Shown here: piece after piece, positions 1 through 7,175 of the stretch
How the letters are laid out: each line of letters opens with the position of its first letter
How positions within the stretch are numbered: the stretch's first letter is position 1
Source of the DNA: Clostridia bacterium
GTDB taxonomy: Bacteria > Bacillota > Clostridia > Christensenellales > SZUA-584
Direction of reading: 5' to 3'
Assembly: GCA_003249555.1 (NCBI GenBank)
Contig: QKIQ01000114.1
Span: forward strand, 1-37,429
Length of the DNA stretch: 37,429 nt
Notes under the pieces: model-generated
Database searches by the model: none
What the model was told of the DNA's origin: nothing
Seen by the model: the letters and a program-made list of their open reading frames with translations, nothing else
Program-made: the position numbers and the translations under genes

Positions 1-69
1 CGGTTAAAACAAAGAGGCCTAATATCACTATTAGACCACTTCAACAAAGTACACTTAGTTACGAATTGA
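1..69 (+). CDS. Group II intron-encoded reverse transcriptase/maturase, C-terminal tail (partial)
   Basis: Frame 1 is open from the window edge to TGA at 67-69 and encodes a 22-residue tail starting RLKQRGLISLLDHFNK. Tails of this kind (basic, with a G-hydrophobic-S-hydrophobic segment and a terminal helix) are usual at the C-terminus of group II intron maturases. The stop codon abuts domain V directly, so the reading frame runs through the whole 3' half of domain IV. The enzyme would splice its own intron and reverse-transcribe it into target DNA; none of the catalytic part is visible, so activity cannot be judged. Confidence 0.75.
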   Translation, partial: RLKQRGLISLLDHFNKVHLVTN

Positions 70-103
70 ACCGCCGTATACGGAAAACCGTACGTACGGT
101 GGT
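70..103 (+). ncRNA. Group II intron domain V (catalytic hairpin)
   Basis: A 34-nt hairpin: outer stem 70-78 with 95-103 (nine pairs, one G-U), a two-base CG bulge at 93-94 on the 3' side, inner stem 79-83 with 88-92, and an AAAA loop at 84-87. Length, the two-base bulge and the tetraloop are the defining geometry of domain V, which binds the catalytic magnesium ions. Confidence 0.88.
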
Positions 104-105
104 GT

Positions 106-144
106 GAGAGGGGCGAAACCTGATACGGTTAGCCCCTACTCGAT
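106..144 (+). ncRNA. Group II intron domain VI with branch-point A138
   Basis: GAG 106-108 pairs with CTC 139-141, AGGGGC 109-114 pairs with GCCCCT 132-137, and AACC 117-120 can pair with GGTT 127-130. This leaves A138 bulged, seven nucleotides from the intron end at 144. That is the canonical lariat branch point position. Confidence 0.82.
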
Positions 145-185
145 GTCTATTGATATTTTAAAAAATCGTGAGAAAAAGCCGTGTT

Positions 186-219
186 CATGTGCTGTCATTG
201 ATAATAATGACGGCACATG
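186..219. repeat. Long inverted repeat (14-bp stem, 6-nt loop)
   Basis: Bases 186-199 are complementary to 206-219 with a single G-T pair; the loop is 200-205. There is no T-run on either side, so it is not a clear intrinsic terminator. It lies 41 bp downstream of the intron's 3' splice site and upstream of the hsp20 promoter. It could be the terminator or operator of a gene disrupted or displaced by the intron. Confidence 0.6.
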
Positions 220-262
220 TTCATATTCGGATAAAAACCATGAATATTGGCCAAACATTGAC

Positions 263-279
263 TTTGACCAACCTTGACC
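263..279 (-). promoter_or_regulatory. CtsR-type heat-shock operator
   Basis: TTTGACC-AAC-CTTGACC on the plus strand is, on the minus strand, two GGTCAAR heptads separated by three bases. This is the architecture of the CtsR recognition sequence (RGTCAAA-NAN-RGTCAAA). It overlaps the -35 element of the promoter ahead of the Hsp20 gene, as expected of a repressor site. ctsR itself is not in the window. Confidence 0.75.
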
Positions 280-301
280 AATGTGTTATTATCAATACAA
301 T
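274..301 (+). promoter_or_regulatory. Sigma-A promoter of hsp20
   Basis: TTGACC (274-279), 16-bp spacer, TACAAT (296-301). It is followed by a leader of about 20 nt and an AAGGAGGAA ribosome binding site at 311-319. The -35 lies inside the CtsR-like repeat. Confidence 0.75.
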
Positions 302-325
302 AAAGAAACCAAGGAGGAATGAGTC

Positions 326-718
326 ATGACATTAATACCTTACCAGGGACAATTGGTGACAGGAAGACTGTGGAGAGATTTTTTTGAAAACGCGCCAGCG
401 AGTGCTGCTATAAGGGCAAACGTCAAGGATACAAAAGATGCTTACATTGTTGAAGCGGAGCTGCCCGGAGTTAAAAAGGAGGACATCACGCTAATATGCG
501 AGAAGGGCGTGTTGACAATTAGCGCAAAAATTATTGGCGAGCAGGACACCGATCAAGGTCGCTATATCCGTAAGGAAAGAGTACAGGGAGATCTGACAAG
601 GCGTTTTGTGCTGGAAGACATTGATGAGGAAAACATTAGCGCAAAGCTTGAAAACGGGATTTTACATGTGACATTACCCAAAAAAAGGCCTCAGGAAAAA
701 CATATTGATATAAAATAG
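326..718 (+). CDS. hsp20: Hsp20 / alpha-crystallin family small heat-shock protein
   Basis: A 130-residue ATP-independent holdase chaperone that binds unfolding proteins in the cytoplasm. The alpha-crystallin domain spans roughly residues 37-125: it opens with VKDTKDAYIVEAELPG, continues through KKEDI and GVLTISA, and ends with the ENGILHVTLPK strand. The N-terminal arm is short, and there is no clear IxI tail beyond HIDIK. The start is set by AAGGAGG at 311-317. The gene appears monocistronic, with its own promoter and a terminator at 726-758. Regulation by CtsR is inferred from the operator over the -35. Confidence 0.95.
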   Translation: MTLIPYQGQLVTGRLWRDFFENAPASAAIRANVKDTKDAYIVEAELPGVKKEDITLICEKGVLTISAKIIGEQDTDQGRYIRKERVQGDLTRRFVLEDIDEENISAKLENGILHVTLPKKRPQEKHIDIK

Positions 719-725
719 TGTACTC

Positions 726-758
726 AAAAAAGAGCTGCAAATAATGCGGTTCTTTTTT
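726..758 (+). terminator. Intrinsic terminator of hsp20
   Basis: A stem of 14 pairs (726-739 with 745-758, two G-U pairs) and a 5-nt loop, ending in six T. The A-run and T-run sides pair with each other. It starts 8 bp after the hsp20 stop. Confidence 0.8.
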
Positions 759-839
759 ATGTGTCGGGATATGCAGGATAGAACACAAAAAAAAGCGGAA
801 ACTAACACAGATACAATTATAGCGACAGGAGAAAACGAC

Positions 840-1481
840 ATGAATAATATGCTTTATATCAGTGCGAATCCAAAACCCGAGAACTTGTCAGCCAGCAAAA
901 CAGTGGCTCGTGCACTTGTTAATCGGATAATGGATAAATACCAAGACATCAAATATGAGGAACTGAATTTATATGAGCAGCATATCCCGCAGCTCAAGCA
1001 TAGCTATTTTGCCGGAAGAAGCAAAATTATCAGTGATGAAGAGATGAACAAGCTGCCTGAAAGTGAGCAAAAAGAGGTGGACCAGATCATTCGAATATGT
1101 GATCAATTTCGTAACGCTGATCTTTATGTGTTGGCTGCGCCGATGTGGAGCTTATCGTTTCCTGCGCCTGTCAAGGAATATATCGATTGTGTGATTCAGG
1201 CGGGAAAAACGATTGAGTTTAAAGACGATAAGCCTCATGGATTGCTGAATAATAAGGCACGCATATTTATATATGTTCAGTCGTCGGGTGCGCACATACC
1301 GTGGCTGGTTCGACCTGCGCTGAATAAGGGGCTGAATTATGTGCACGATGTGATGCGATTCATTGGAATCAGCCGTTTTGAGGAGCTTTTGGTCGACGGT
1401 ACGGGCACGACAGAAGAAGAAAGAGAAGACGCGGTTTGCCGCGCGATGAAAAAAATTGACGACATCGTTTTATCTGTTTAA
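840..1481 (+). CDS. azoR: FMN-dependent NADH:quinone reductase / azoreductase (flavodoxin-like fold)
   Basis: A 213-residue protein starting MNNMLYISANPKPE. The first beta strand followed by a PxxxxS phosphate-binding loop (NPKPENLSAS) is the FMN site of the AzoR family. The segment APMWSLSFPAPVKEYID (about residues 102-118) is the family's PMxNFxxPxxLKxYID flavin/quinone-site motif. It probably carries out two-electron quinone or azo reduction with NADH to limit radical stress. The start at 840 is preceded by AGGAGA at 827-832. An in-frame ATG at 744 is rejected because it lies inside the hsp20 terminator hairpin. A TACAAT at 812-817 may be the -10, but no clear -35 is seen. Confidence 0.9.
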   Translation: MNNMLYISANPKPENLSASKTVARALVNRIMDKYQDIKYEELNLYEQHIPQLKHSYFAGRSKIISDEEMNKLPESEQKEVDQIIRICDQFRNADLYVLAAPMWSLSFPAPVKEYIDCVIQAGKTIEFKDDKPHGLLNNKARIFIYVQSSGAHIPWLVRPALNKGLNYVHDVMRFIGISRFEELLVDGTGTTEEEREDAVCRAMKKIDDIVLSV

Positions 1482-1623
1482 AGACGATTCATTTTATTTA
1501 GCTATCACAATATGGCTTAATTTGTATTTATTTCGCTTACCCTGTTAAGTTGTCAGAATTTATGACGATATATAGTTAGGAGGTATACCCTTTACAGGAG
1601 TATTTTTGGCAAGGAGGCCGCTT

Positions 1624-2640
1624 ATGAAAATTGATAGTTATAGTGTAACGCAGAATAGTTCCCATAGCTTGGTTAAAGAGGAGAGTGTTTCGGAAAGCCT
1701 CGACGTGTGGGCTGGCATCGGGAATAACGAAAATGATACTGCTTTCGTTGTGGATATTAAGGCAAAAACGTTTCAATTCACCGCGGAGAAGTCATGTCTT
1801 GAAGATGATCTGGATTCTATCGAACAGCAAAAACAGGATACCCGAATTAAGCTGATAGAATCACTGGTTTATCAGCTAACAGGCAAACGTATCAAATTCA
1901 AAGACATGGCTGTCGATCTGGTCAATAGGAAAAGTCCTCAGATCACAATCAATATGGCGGGAACCGGCAGCTCTAACGGCTGGGGTCTTGCTTATGATTA
2001 CCAAGAAATAAGGGCTGAAAAAGAAAACGTGAGCTTCAATGCCGGCGGTTATGTGAAAACGGCCGACGGACGCACCATTGCGTTTGATATGAATTTTTCC
2101 ATGGCGCGCGAATACTATGAACAAACGAATCTCAGCATCCGAATGGGCGATGCCAAGATCGATCCATTGGTGATTGTGCTGGACGGCGGTGCGCCCACAC
2201 TCAGCAAAACGAAGCAAGCGTTTGATCTGGACGCGGATGGACAAACCGAAAACGTTTCATTCGCAACAGGCAACAGCGGTTTTCTCGCGCTGGACCAAAA
2301 CGGCGACGGGGAAATCAATGACGGCAGTGAACTCTTCGGGCCGAACAGCGGTGATGGATTTTCGGAGCTTCGCGCATATGATACGGATAAAAACGGATGG
2401 ATTGATGAGTCGGACGAGGTGTTTGGACAGCTTACAGTGCTGATGATGTCGCAAAATGGCGAAAAAACGTTGTTCAAGCTTGGCGAAGTGGGTATTGGCG
2501 CAATATACTTGAATGATGTGAGCACACAGTTCGAAATGAAGGATATGGCGGATGAATACGGTGAAATGAAAAGCAGCTCGGTTTTTCTCAAGGAAAACGG
2601 CTCTGTGGGCACCATCCATCATATCGACCTTTCAATATAG
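1624..2640 (+). CDS. EF-hand-type calcium-loop protein of unknown function
   Basis: 338 residues. I know no assigned role. The C-terminal half has three Asp/Asn-rich calcium-binding loops: DLDADGQTE (about 201-209), DQNGDGEINDG (224-234) and DTDKNGWIDESDE (253-265). A GELFG-like element (SELFGPNSGDGF) lies between the second and third, followed by GIGAIYL. This layout recurs in uncharacterised bacterial proteins. The N-terminal 180 residues are Ser/Thr/Asn-rich with a charged helix (about 60-85). There is no signal peptide or membrane segment, so location is unclear. The start is fixed by AAGGAGG at 1611-1617; a TTG upstream would overlap that site. Monocistronic, with a terminator behind it. 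Confidence 0.8.
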   Translation: MKIDSYSVTQNSSHSLVKEESVSESLDVWAGIGNNENDTAFVVDIKAKTFQFTAEKSCLEDDLDSIEQQKQDTRIKLIESLVYQLTGKRIKFKDMAVDLVNRKSPQITINMAGTGSSNGWGLAYDYQEIRAEKENVSFNAGGYVKTADGRTIAFDMNFSMAREYYEQTNLSIRMGDAKIDPLVIVLDGGAPTLSKTKQAFDLDADGQTENVSFATGNSGFLALDQNGDGEINDGSELFGPNSGDGFSELRAYDTDKNGWIDESDEVFGQLTVLMMSQNGEKTLFKLGEVGIGAIYLNDVSTQFEMKDMADEYGEMKSSSVFLKENGSVGTIHHIDLSI

Positions 2641-2673
2641 GCAACGCAACCGTTATCTTATATATCGTTAAGG

Positions 2674-2706
2674 CAGCCTTTATCTTGACCGGATAAGGCT
2701 GTTTTT
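2674..2706 (+). terminator. Intrinsic terminator after the EF-hand gene
   Basis: Stem 2674-2684 with 2692-2701 (ten pairs, one bulged T), 7-nt loop, then TTTTT at 2702-2706. Confidence 0.85.
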
Positions 2707-2723
2707 CTCTATAAATGCGCCTA

Positions 2724-2752
2724 TTGGCTTAAATATCAAAAACATATATAAT
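2724..2752 (+). promoter_or_regulatory. Sigma-A promoter of radA
   Basis: TTGGCT (2724-2729), 17-bp spacer, TATAAT (2747-2752), about 60 bp ahead of the radA start and just behind the preceding terminator. Confidence 0.75.
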
Positions 2753-2812
2753 AATTGGCAAGGAATAAAATGCTCAGTATCTCACAATCGCGTTTAAAAA
2801 AGGAGATCCGAA

Positions 2813-4174
2813 TTGGCAAAGGAAAAGACAGCGTTTTTATGCGGGGAATGCGGCTATCAGTCCGCGAAATGGCTGGGGCAGTGCCCGTCGTGCAAGGAAT
2901 GGAATACGCTGGAGGAAGTGACATTGTCTGCGCCTGTTAAAAGCACAGCCGCTGTTATCCAAGGTGAACAGGCGGTGCGGCTTAAGGACGTCTCCATGGA
3001 AGACACGGCGCGCTGGACAACAGGTTACGGCGAGCTGGACAGAGTTCTTGGTGCGGGCGTGGTGGAAGGCTCGGTGGTGTTGGCCGGTGGTGAACCGGGT
3101 ATCGGCAAATCAACGTTGTTTCTGCAGGTGGCGGATTCTCTTGCGAAATCAGGCAAGAGAGTGCTTTATGTGTCTGGTGAGGAATCGCTGCGGCAGATTC
3201 GCCTTCGTGCGCAAAGACTGGGTGTGAACAGCGATTTGAAGCTGCTCTCCGAAACAGAGGTCAATAGCTGTATTGCGCGTATCCGTGAAAACGCGCCGGA
3301 CTTTGTCGTCGTGGATTCCATTCAAACCATGTATTCGTCTCGTCTTGGGCCTGCGGCGGGGAGTGTCAGCCAAATAAAGGAATGCGCCGCGCAGCTAACG
3401 CGGGAGGCCAAGACGAGCGGTACGGCCATTTTCATCATAGGACATGTCACCAAGGAAGGCGCGATTGCGGGCCCGCGTGTGGTGGAGCACATGGTGGACA
3501 CCGTGCTTTATTTCGAGGGAGAACGGCAGGGGACTTTCCGTATACTACGCGCCGTTAAAAACCGGTTTGGGTCTACCAATGAGATCGGCGTGTTCGATAT
3601 GCGCGACGACGGCATGCATGAGGTGGAGAATCCGTCCGGTATGCTGCTGGGTGAACGCGCCAAAGATGCGTCCGGATCGTGCGTGTATCCCGCGATTGAG
3701 GGCACACGGCCCGTGTTGCTGGAGATACAGGCGCTGGTAAGCGCAACGTCTTTTCAGATGCCCCGACGTATGGCGGCAGGGCTGGATTTTGGCCGCATGG
3801 CGCTTATGGTTGCCGTGCTGGAAAAGCGCATGGGATTGAAGCTGTATAATCAAGATGTGTATTTAAACGTAGCGGGCGGTATGCGGCTTGTTCAGCCCGC
3901 GGCGGATCTTGCCATGGCAGCAAGCATTGTATCAAGCTTTCGCGATGCGCCCATCAGCGACGCGGTGGCGATGGGCGAAGTGGGTCTCACGGGCGAGGTG
4001 CGCGCTGTGGGGCAGATCGAAAAACGGCTTATTGAAAGCAGCAAAATGGGGTTTAACAAAGCAGTTATCCCAAAATCTAATCTTGCTGGATTAAAGGTGC
4101 CCAAGGGCATTGAAGTTTTCGGCGTGCGGCACGTTTTTGATGCGCTCGATATACTCATTAAACCGAATAAATGA
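2813..4174 (+). CDS. radA: DNA repair protein RadA
   Basis: 453 residues, full length for the family. The N-terminal zinc finger has C10, C13, C24 and C27. A RecA-like ATPase core follows with Walker A GEPGIGKST (93-101), Walker B FVVVDS (164-169) and the RadA-specific KNRFG motif (249-253). The C-terminal third is the Lon-protease-like domain. RadA is a hexameric DNA helicase that promotes branch migration during recombinational repair. The start is TTG at 2813, supported by AAAGGAG ending about 8 nt upstream and by the conserved MAKEKTAFLCGECG-type beginning. In many Firmicutes disA follows radA; here it does not. Confidence 0.97.
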   Translation: MAKEKTAFLCGECGYQSAKWLGQCPSCKEWNTLEEVTLSAPVKSTAAVIQGEQAVRLKDVSMEDTARWTTGYGELDRVLGAGVVEGSVVLAGGEPGIGKSTLFLQVADSLAKSGKRVLYVSGEESLRQIRLRAQRLGVNSDLKLLSETEVNSCIARIRENAPDFVVVDSIQTMYSSRLGPAAGSVSQIKECAAQLTREAKTSGTAIFIIGHVTKEGAIAGPRVVEHMVDTVLYFEGERQGTFRILRAVKNRFGSTNEIGVFDMRDDGMHEVENPSGMLLGERAKDASGSCVYPAIEGTRPVLLEIQALVSATSFQMPRRMAAGLDFGRMALMVAVLEKRMGLKLYNQDVYLNVAGGMRLVQPAADLAMAASIVSSFRDAPISDAVAMGEVGLTGEVRAVGQIEKRLIESSKMGFNKAVIPKSNLAGLKVPKGIEVFGVRHVFDALDILIKPNK

Positions 4175-4198
4175 ATATGTCAAGCATAGAATACTATT

Positions 4199-4747
4199 AT
4201 GAAAAACGATGCACATGCAAAACTGAGAAGATGGAGCATCATCGGCGTTTTCGTGATATTCGCGCTGGCGGGCCTTTGGCATTTTCTTTATGAATGGCTG
4301 CCATGCGGTTTAACGGCGGTTCTTGCACCTGTCAATGAAAGCCCCTGGGAGCATGCGAAGCTGTTTTTTGCCCCCGCCGTCATCTATTTTCTGATCGGAC
4401 GGCTAACGGTGGGCAGAGATTATCCGAATTTCACGTTTGCGCATGCCGCTGTGCTGCCGTTTATGCCAATGCTCATGCTGGCGCTTTATTATTTTTTTTA
4501 TTGGCTTGGCGTTGACTCTTTGGTTGTCCATCTCGTGATTACATTCACTGTCATTGCGGTTGGCGTCTATACGGCTTATCGAATGACCGTCTCGGTGATG
4601 CATATGGATACACCCGTATATCGGATGGCTGCGCTGCTCACGGTGTTCGGTATGTTGTTCATATTTATCGCTTTTACGTATTATCCACCTCACATCCCGC
4701 TTTTTCAGGATCCTACCAACATGCAATACGGCATACCTCATAAGTAA
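4199..4747 (+). CDS. Small multipass membrane protein, DUF6512-like
   Basis: 182 residues with about five or six hydrophobic segments (residues 12-30, 45-65, 80-98, 105-125, 140-160). The motifs PVNESPWEHAKL near the N-terminus and FTYYPPHIPLFQDP near the C-terminus are typical of a small uncharacterised clostridial membrane family that I recall as DUF6512. No catalytic motif is evident. It begins 24 bp after radA with no good ribosome binding site, so it may depend on translation of radA. Function unknown. Confidence 0.75.
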   Translation: MKNDAHAKLRRWSIIGVFVIFALAGLWHFLYEWLPCGLTAVLAPVNESPWEHAKLFFAPAVIYFLIGRLTVGRDYPNFTFAHAAVLPFMPMLMLALYYFFYWLGVDSLVVHLVITFTVIAVGVYTAYRMTVSVMHMDTPVYRMAALLTVFGMLFIFIAFTYYPPHIPLFQDPTNMQYGIPHK

Positions 4748-4756
4748 ATCGTTCTG

Positions 4757-4769
4757 ATACTGTCAGTAT
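4757..4769. promoter_or_regulatory. Perfect palindrome ATACTG-T-CAGTAT
   Basis: A 13-bp inverted repeat with a single central base, too tight to form an RNA hairpin, so more like a dimeric repressor site. It lies about 120 bp upstream of the adaptor gene of the export operon. No regulator gene adjoins. Confidence 0.3.
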
Positions 4770-4888
4770 TGTGAATATTCTGTTAAGCCTATCGCTTCGC
4801 TCTGTTTACAAACCGATATCCTTGGTAAAATATTTGTCAAGATTGTTTTTGAGTTTTTGAGATTCTTATATTTGGAGGGACAAGCCGG

Positions 4889-6469
4889 ATGAACAAAAAA
4901 AAGAAGTCTAAGAAAAAAATCATCGTACTGTGTGTTGTTGTTGTTATTGTGGTGCTTGCGCTGCTCGGATTTAACAATATGCGCGCGAATCTTGCAGAGA
5001 TGGCCAAGACCACATACGATATTGTAGATGTCGCCAAAGGCACGTTAGAAGTCAAGGTGAAGGGTGCGGGCACAGTGGAACCGATGAGCGATGACACCGT
5101 TTTCGCGGATGCCGCCGGTATAGTGAAGGACGTGCTGTTTGAGGACGGCGATGTGGTAAGCGCAGATGATATTATTGCGGTGCTGGAAAGCGACGCGCTG
5201 GAATCCGAAAAGAGCAGCATTGAGCAGCAGATTGACGAATTGGATATGGCTATATCATCGGCCCGCTCAACCTCAGGCAGCAAAAACGTTGTGTCGCCCA
5301 TAGAAGGGAAAGTGAAGGCCGTTTACGCCAAGGAAGGCGATTTGGTCGATGCCGTGATGGAGCTGTACGGTTCGCTGGCGGTTGTATGCCCTGATGAATT
5401 GATGGAGACCGTGGTGCCTTGTGAGGAGAGTGTGTTAGCGCCCGGAGATGCCGTAAACGTGACGGTGGGTACGCAGAGCGTAGACGGCGTTGTGGTGAGC
5501 ACATCGGGCGGCAAAGCCGCCGTGAGGTTTGAAGACAGCGATTTTATGCTGGGAGACAGCACAGTGGTGACGGATACAAACAGCGCCGACATCGGCAGCG
5601 GTGCCATATTCGTGGCCAATCCGGTTTATATTTGCGCACAAGGCGGGACTGTGGATGATATCCGAGTGGAAGTTGGAGACGACGTGTCGCGCGGGGGCAA
5701 ACTGTTCACACTAGAAGGCGAGATACTTTCAAGCACGCTTTATTCGCAGTTGGAGCAGCGTAAGAGCCTTCAGGAGGATCTGGACGACGTGTTGGATGAC
5801 ATTAATGGTTTGAGCGTTCGTGCGGGCGCTGGCGGCGTGGTAACGGGTCTGTCGCTGAAAAAGGGACAGCCAGTGCAGCAGGGCGCAGCGTTGTTCACAG
5901 TGCAGAGCAGCAATGCGGTGAAAATTGATGTGGAGATTGATGAGCTTGACATTGCTGATATCGAATTAGGCGATGAAGTGACTGTCACGTTTGACGCACT
6001 GTCCGAAAAGGCATATACGGCGGATATCATCAAGATCAATCCGGTCGGTGCGGCACAGAACAACGTGACCAAATACACGGTAACGCTATCGCTTGGGGAT
6101 GCGCAGGATGTCATGCTCGGCATGAGCGCGGATGTGCTGATTGTCTCGCAGCGCGTGGATAATGTGCTGCTCATTCCCATTGAAGCCATACAGGTAATCA
6201 ACGGCGAAAAGTTTGTTGTGTTTGAAGAGGATATCGATGAAGACATGATATCCACACCGGCCACGCACAAGGTGGTCACGGGCATTACAGACGGCGTGAA
6301 TATCGAGGTGACACAAGGGCTTAACGAAGGAGACCGCGTGGCTGTGCCGCAAGTGAAGGAAATGAGCCTGCAGGAGCAAATGTGGAGCCGGGGCGGCAAC
6401 AACAGCAGCTTTGGCGGTAATAGCGATAACGAAGATCCCAGCGGCAGCAGCGCGGCTGTCAGCCAGTAA
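4889..6469 (+). CDS. HlyD/MacA-like membrane-fusion (adaptor) subunit of an ABC exporter
   Basis: 526 residues. Lys-rich N-terminus, one membrane anchor (about 11-28), then an extracytoplasmic domain. Two biotinyl-lipoyl-like hairpin segments are visible in succession: residues about 60-165 (AAGIVKDVLFEDGDVV ... EGKVKAVYAKEGDLV) and about 255-345 (GTVDDIRVEVGDDV ... GGVVTGLSLKKGQPV). Each has a short helical stretch between the lipoyl halves. A beta-barrel region (VEIDELDIADIELGDEV) and a membrane-proximal domain follow. The C-terminus is Gly/Ser/Asn-rich. It would link the MacB-like transporter to substrate outside the membrane, as YknX does. GGAGG at 4874-4878 sets the start. Confidence 0.9.
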   Translation: MNKKKKSKKKIIVLCVVVVIVVLALLGFNNMRANLAEMAKTTYDIVDVAKGTLEVKVKGAGTVEPMSDDTVFADAAGIVKDVLFEDGDVVSADDIIAVLESDALESEKSSIEQQIDELDMAISSARSTSGSKNVVSPIEGKVKAVYAKEGDLVDAVMELYGSLAVVCPDELMETVVPCEESVLAPGDAVNVTVGTQSVDGVVVSTSGGKAAVRFEDSDFMLGDSTVVTDTNSADIGSGAIFVANPVYICAQGGTVDDIRVEVGDDVSRGGKLFTLEGEILSSTLYSQLEQRKSLQEDLDDVLDDINGLSVRAGAGGVVTGLSLKKGQPVQQGAALFTVQSSNAVKIDVEIDELDIADIELGDEVTVTFDALSEKAYTADIIKINPVGAAQNNVTKYTVTLSLGDAQDVMLGMSADVLIVSQRVDNVLLIPIEAIQVINGEKFVVFEEDIDEDMISTPATHKVVTGITDGVNIEVTQGLNEGDRVAVPQVKEMSLQEQMWSRGGNNSSFGGNSDNEDPSGSSAAVSQ

Positions 6470-6482
6470 AGGGGCACAGGCC

Positions 6483-7175
6483 ATGATAGAACTGCGCAAT
6501 GTCAAAAAAACATACCAGATGGGTGAGTCTGAGGTTCACGCGCTGGACGGGGTGTCGCTGACGATCAAGGACGGTGAGTTCGTCGCGGTTGTCGGGCCGT
6601 CGGGCAGCGGTAAATCCACGCTGATGAACATAATCGGCTGCCTTGACCTTGCGGACGAAGGCGAGTATAGGCTTAACGGTCAGCTCATCGATGACTATAC
6701 CGAACGTCAGCTCGGAGAAATCAGAAACAAGGAAATTGGCTTTATTTTTCAGCAGTTTAACCTCTTAAGCAAGCTTACGGCGTATGAGAACGTGGAGCTG
6801 CCGCTGATATATCAGGGGCTGCCGCTTTCGGAACGCAAAAAGCGTGTGACGGATTCGCTTGCGAAGGTGGGGCTTTCGGACAGAATGTCGCATAAGCCCA
6901 CCGAGCTTTCGGGCGGTCAGCAGCAGCGCGTCGCCATTGCGCGGGCACTGTCTACGCAGCCGACGTTGATTCTAGCCGATGAGCCGACAGGAAACCTTGA
7001 TTCTCATTCGGGCAAAGAGATTATGAGCATGCTGATGAATTTGCACCGCGAGGGGCGCGGCATACTGCTGATCACACACGATACGGATGTGGCAAAGCTA
7101 GCGAGCCGCAGGCTGCATATTATGGACGGGCGTGTGGTGGAGGATGAAAGCAAGGACGGAGGTGCGGCTGTATGA
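6483..7175 (+). CDS. MacB/LolD-type ABC transporter ATP-binding protein
   Basis: 230 residues: Walker A GPSGSGKST (38-46), Q-loop FQQFN (89-93), signature LSGGQQQR (142-149), Walker B LILADEP (162-168) and an H-loop in ITHD. The ATPase hydrolyses ATP to drive the FtsX-like permease encoded next. It starts 13 bp after the adaptor gene with a GGGG-type ribosome binding site, and its last four bases overlap the permease ATG. The arrangement adaptor-ATPase-permease corresponds to YknXYZ/MacAB exporters, which handle antimicrobial peptides, siderophores or macrolides. The substrate here is unknown. Confidence 0.95.
   Translation: MIELRNVKKTYQMGESEVHALDGVSLTIKDGEFVAVVGPSGSGKSTLMNIIGCLDLADEGEYRLNGQLIDDYTERQLGEIRNKEIGFIFQQFNLLSKLTAYENVELPLIYQGLPLSERKKRVTDSLAKVGLSDRMSHKPTELSGGQQQRVAIARALSTQPTLILADEPTGNLDSHSGKEIMSMLMNLHREGRGILLITHDTDVAKLASRRLHIMDGRVVEDESKDGGAAV

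Larger units (their letters stand above)
1..144 (+). mobile_element. Group II intron, 3' end (truncated by window start)
   Basis: The first 144 bases read as the 3' portion of a bacterial group II intron: the last codons of the intron-encoded protein (1-69), a 34-nt domain V (70-103) and a domain VI (106-141) with one bulged A, ending in CTACTCGAT. This ending (branch-point A seven bases from the 3' splice site, final AT matching the AY rule) is typical of the class. The 5' part, including most of the reverse transcriptase/maturase, lies outside the window. The 3' exon begins at about 145. What gene or spacer was interrupted cannot be told from here. Confidence 0.88.

Noticed and set aside
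744..839. N-terminal extension of the azoreductase from ATG 744
   Set aside because: The codon lies inside the hsp20 terminator hairpin, has no ribosome binding site, and the family begins at the MNNMLYISANPK-type residues at 840.
2115..2622. Minus-strand frames opposite the EF-hand gene
   Set aside because: Composition reflects the complementary strand of Asp/Gly-rich loops; no start signals.
4805..4831. Promoter of the export operon (TTTACA ... TAAAAT)
   Set aside because: Spacer is only 15 bp and both elements are weak; left out as unproven.
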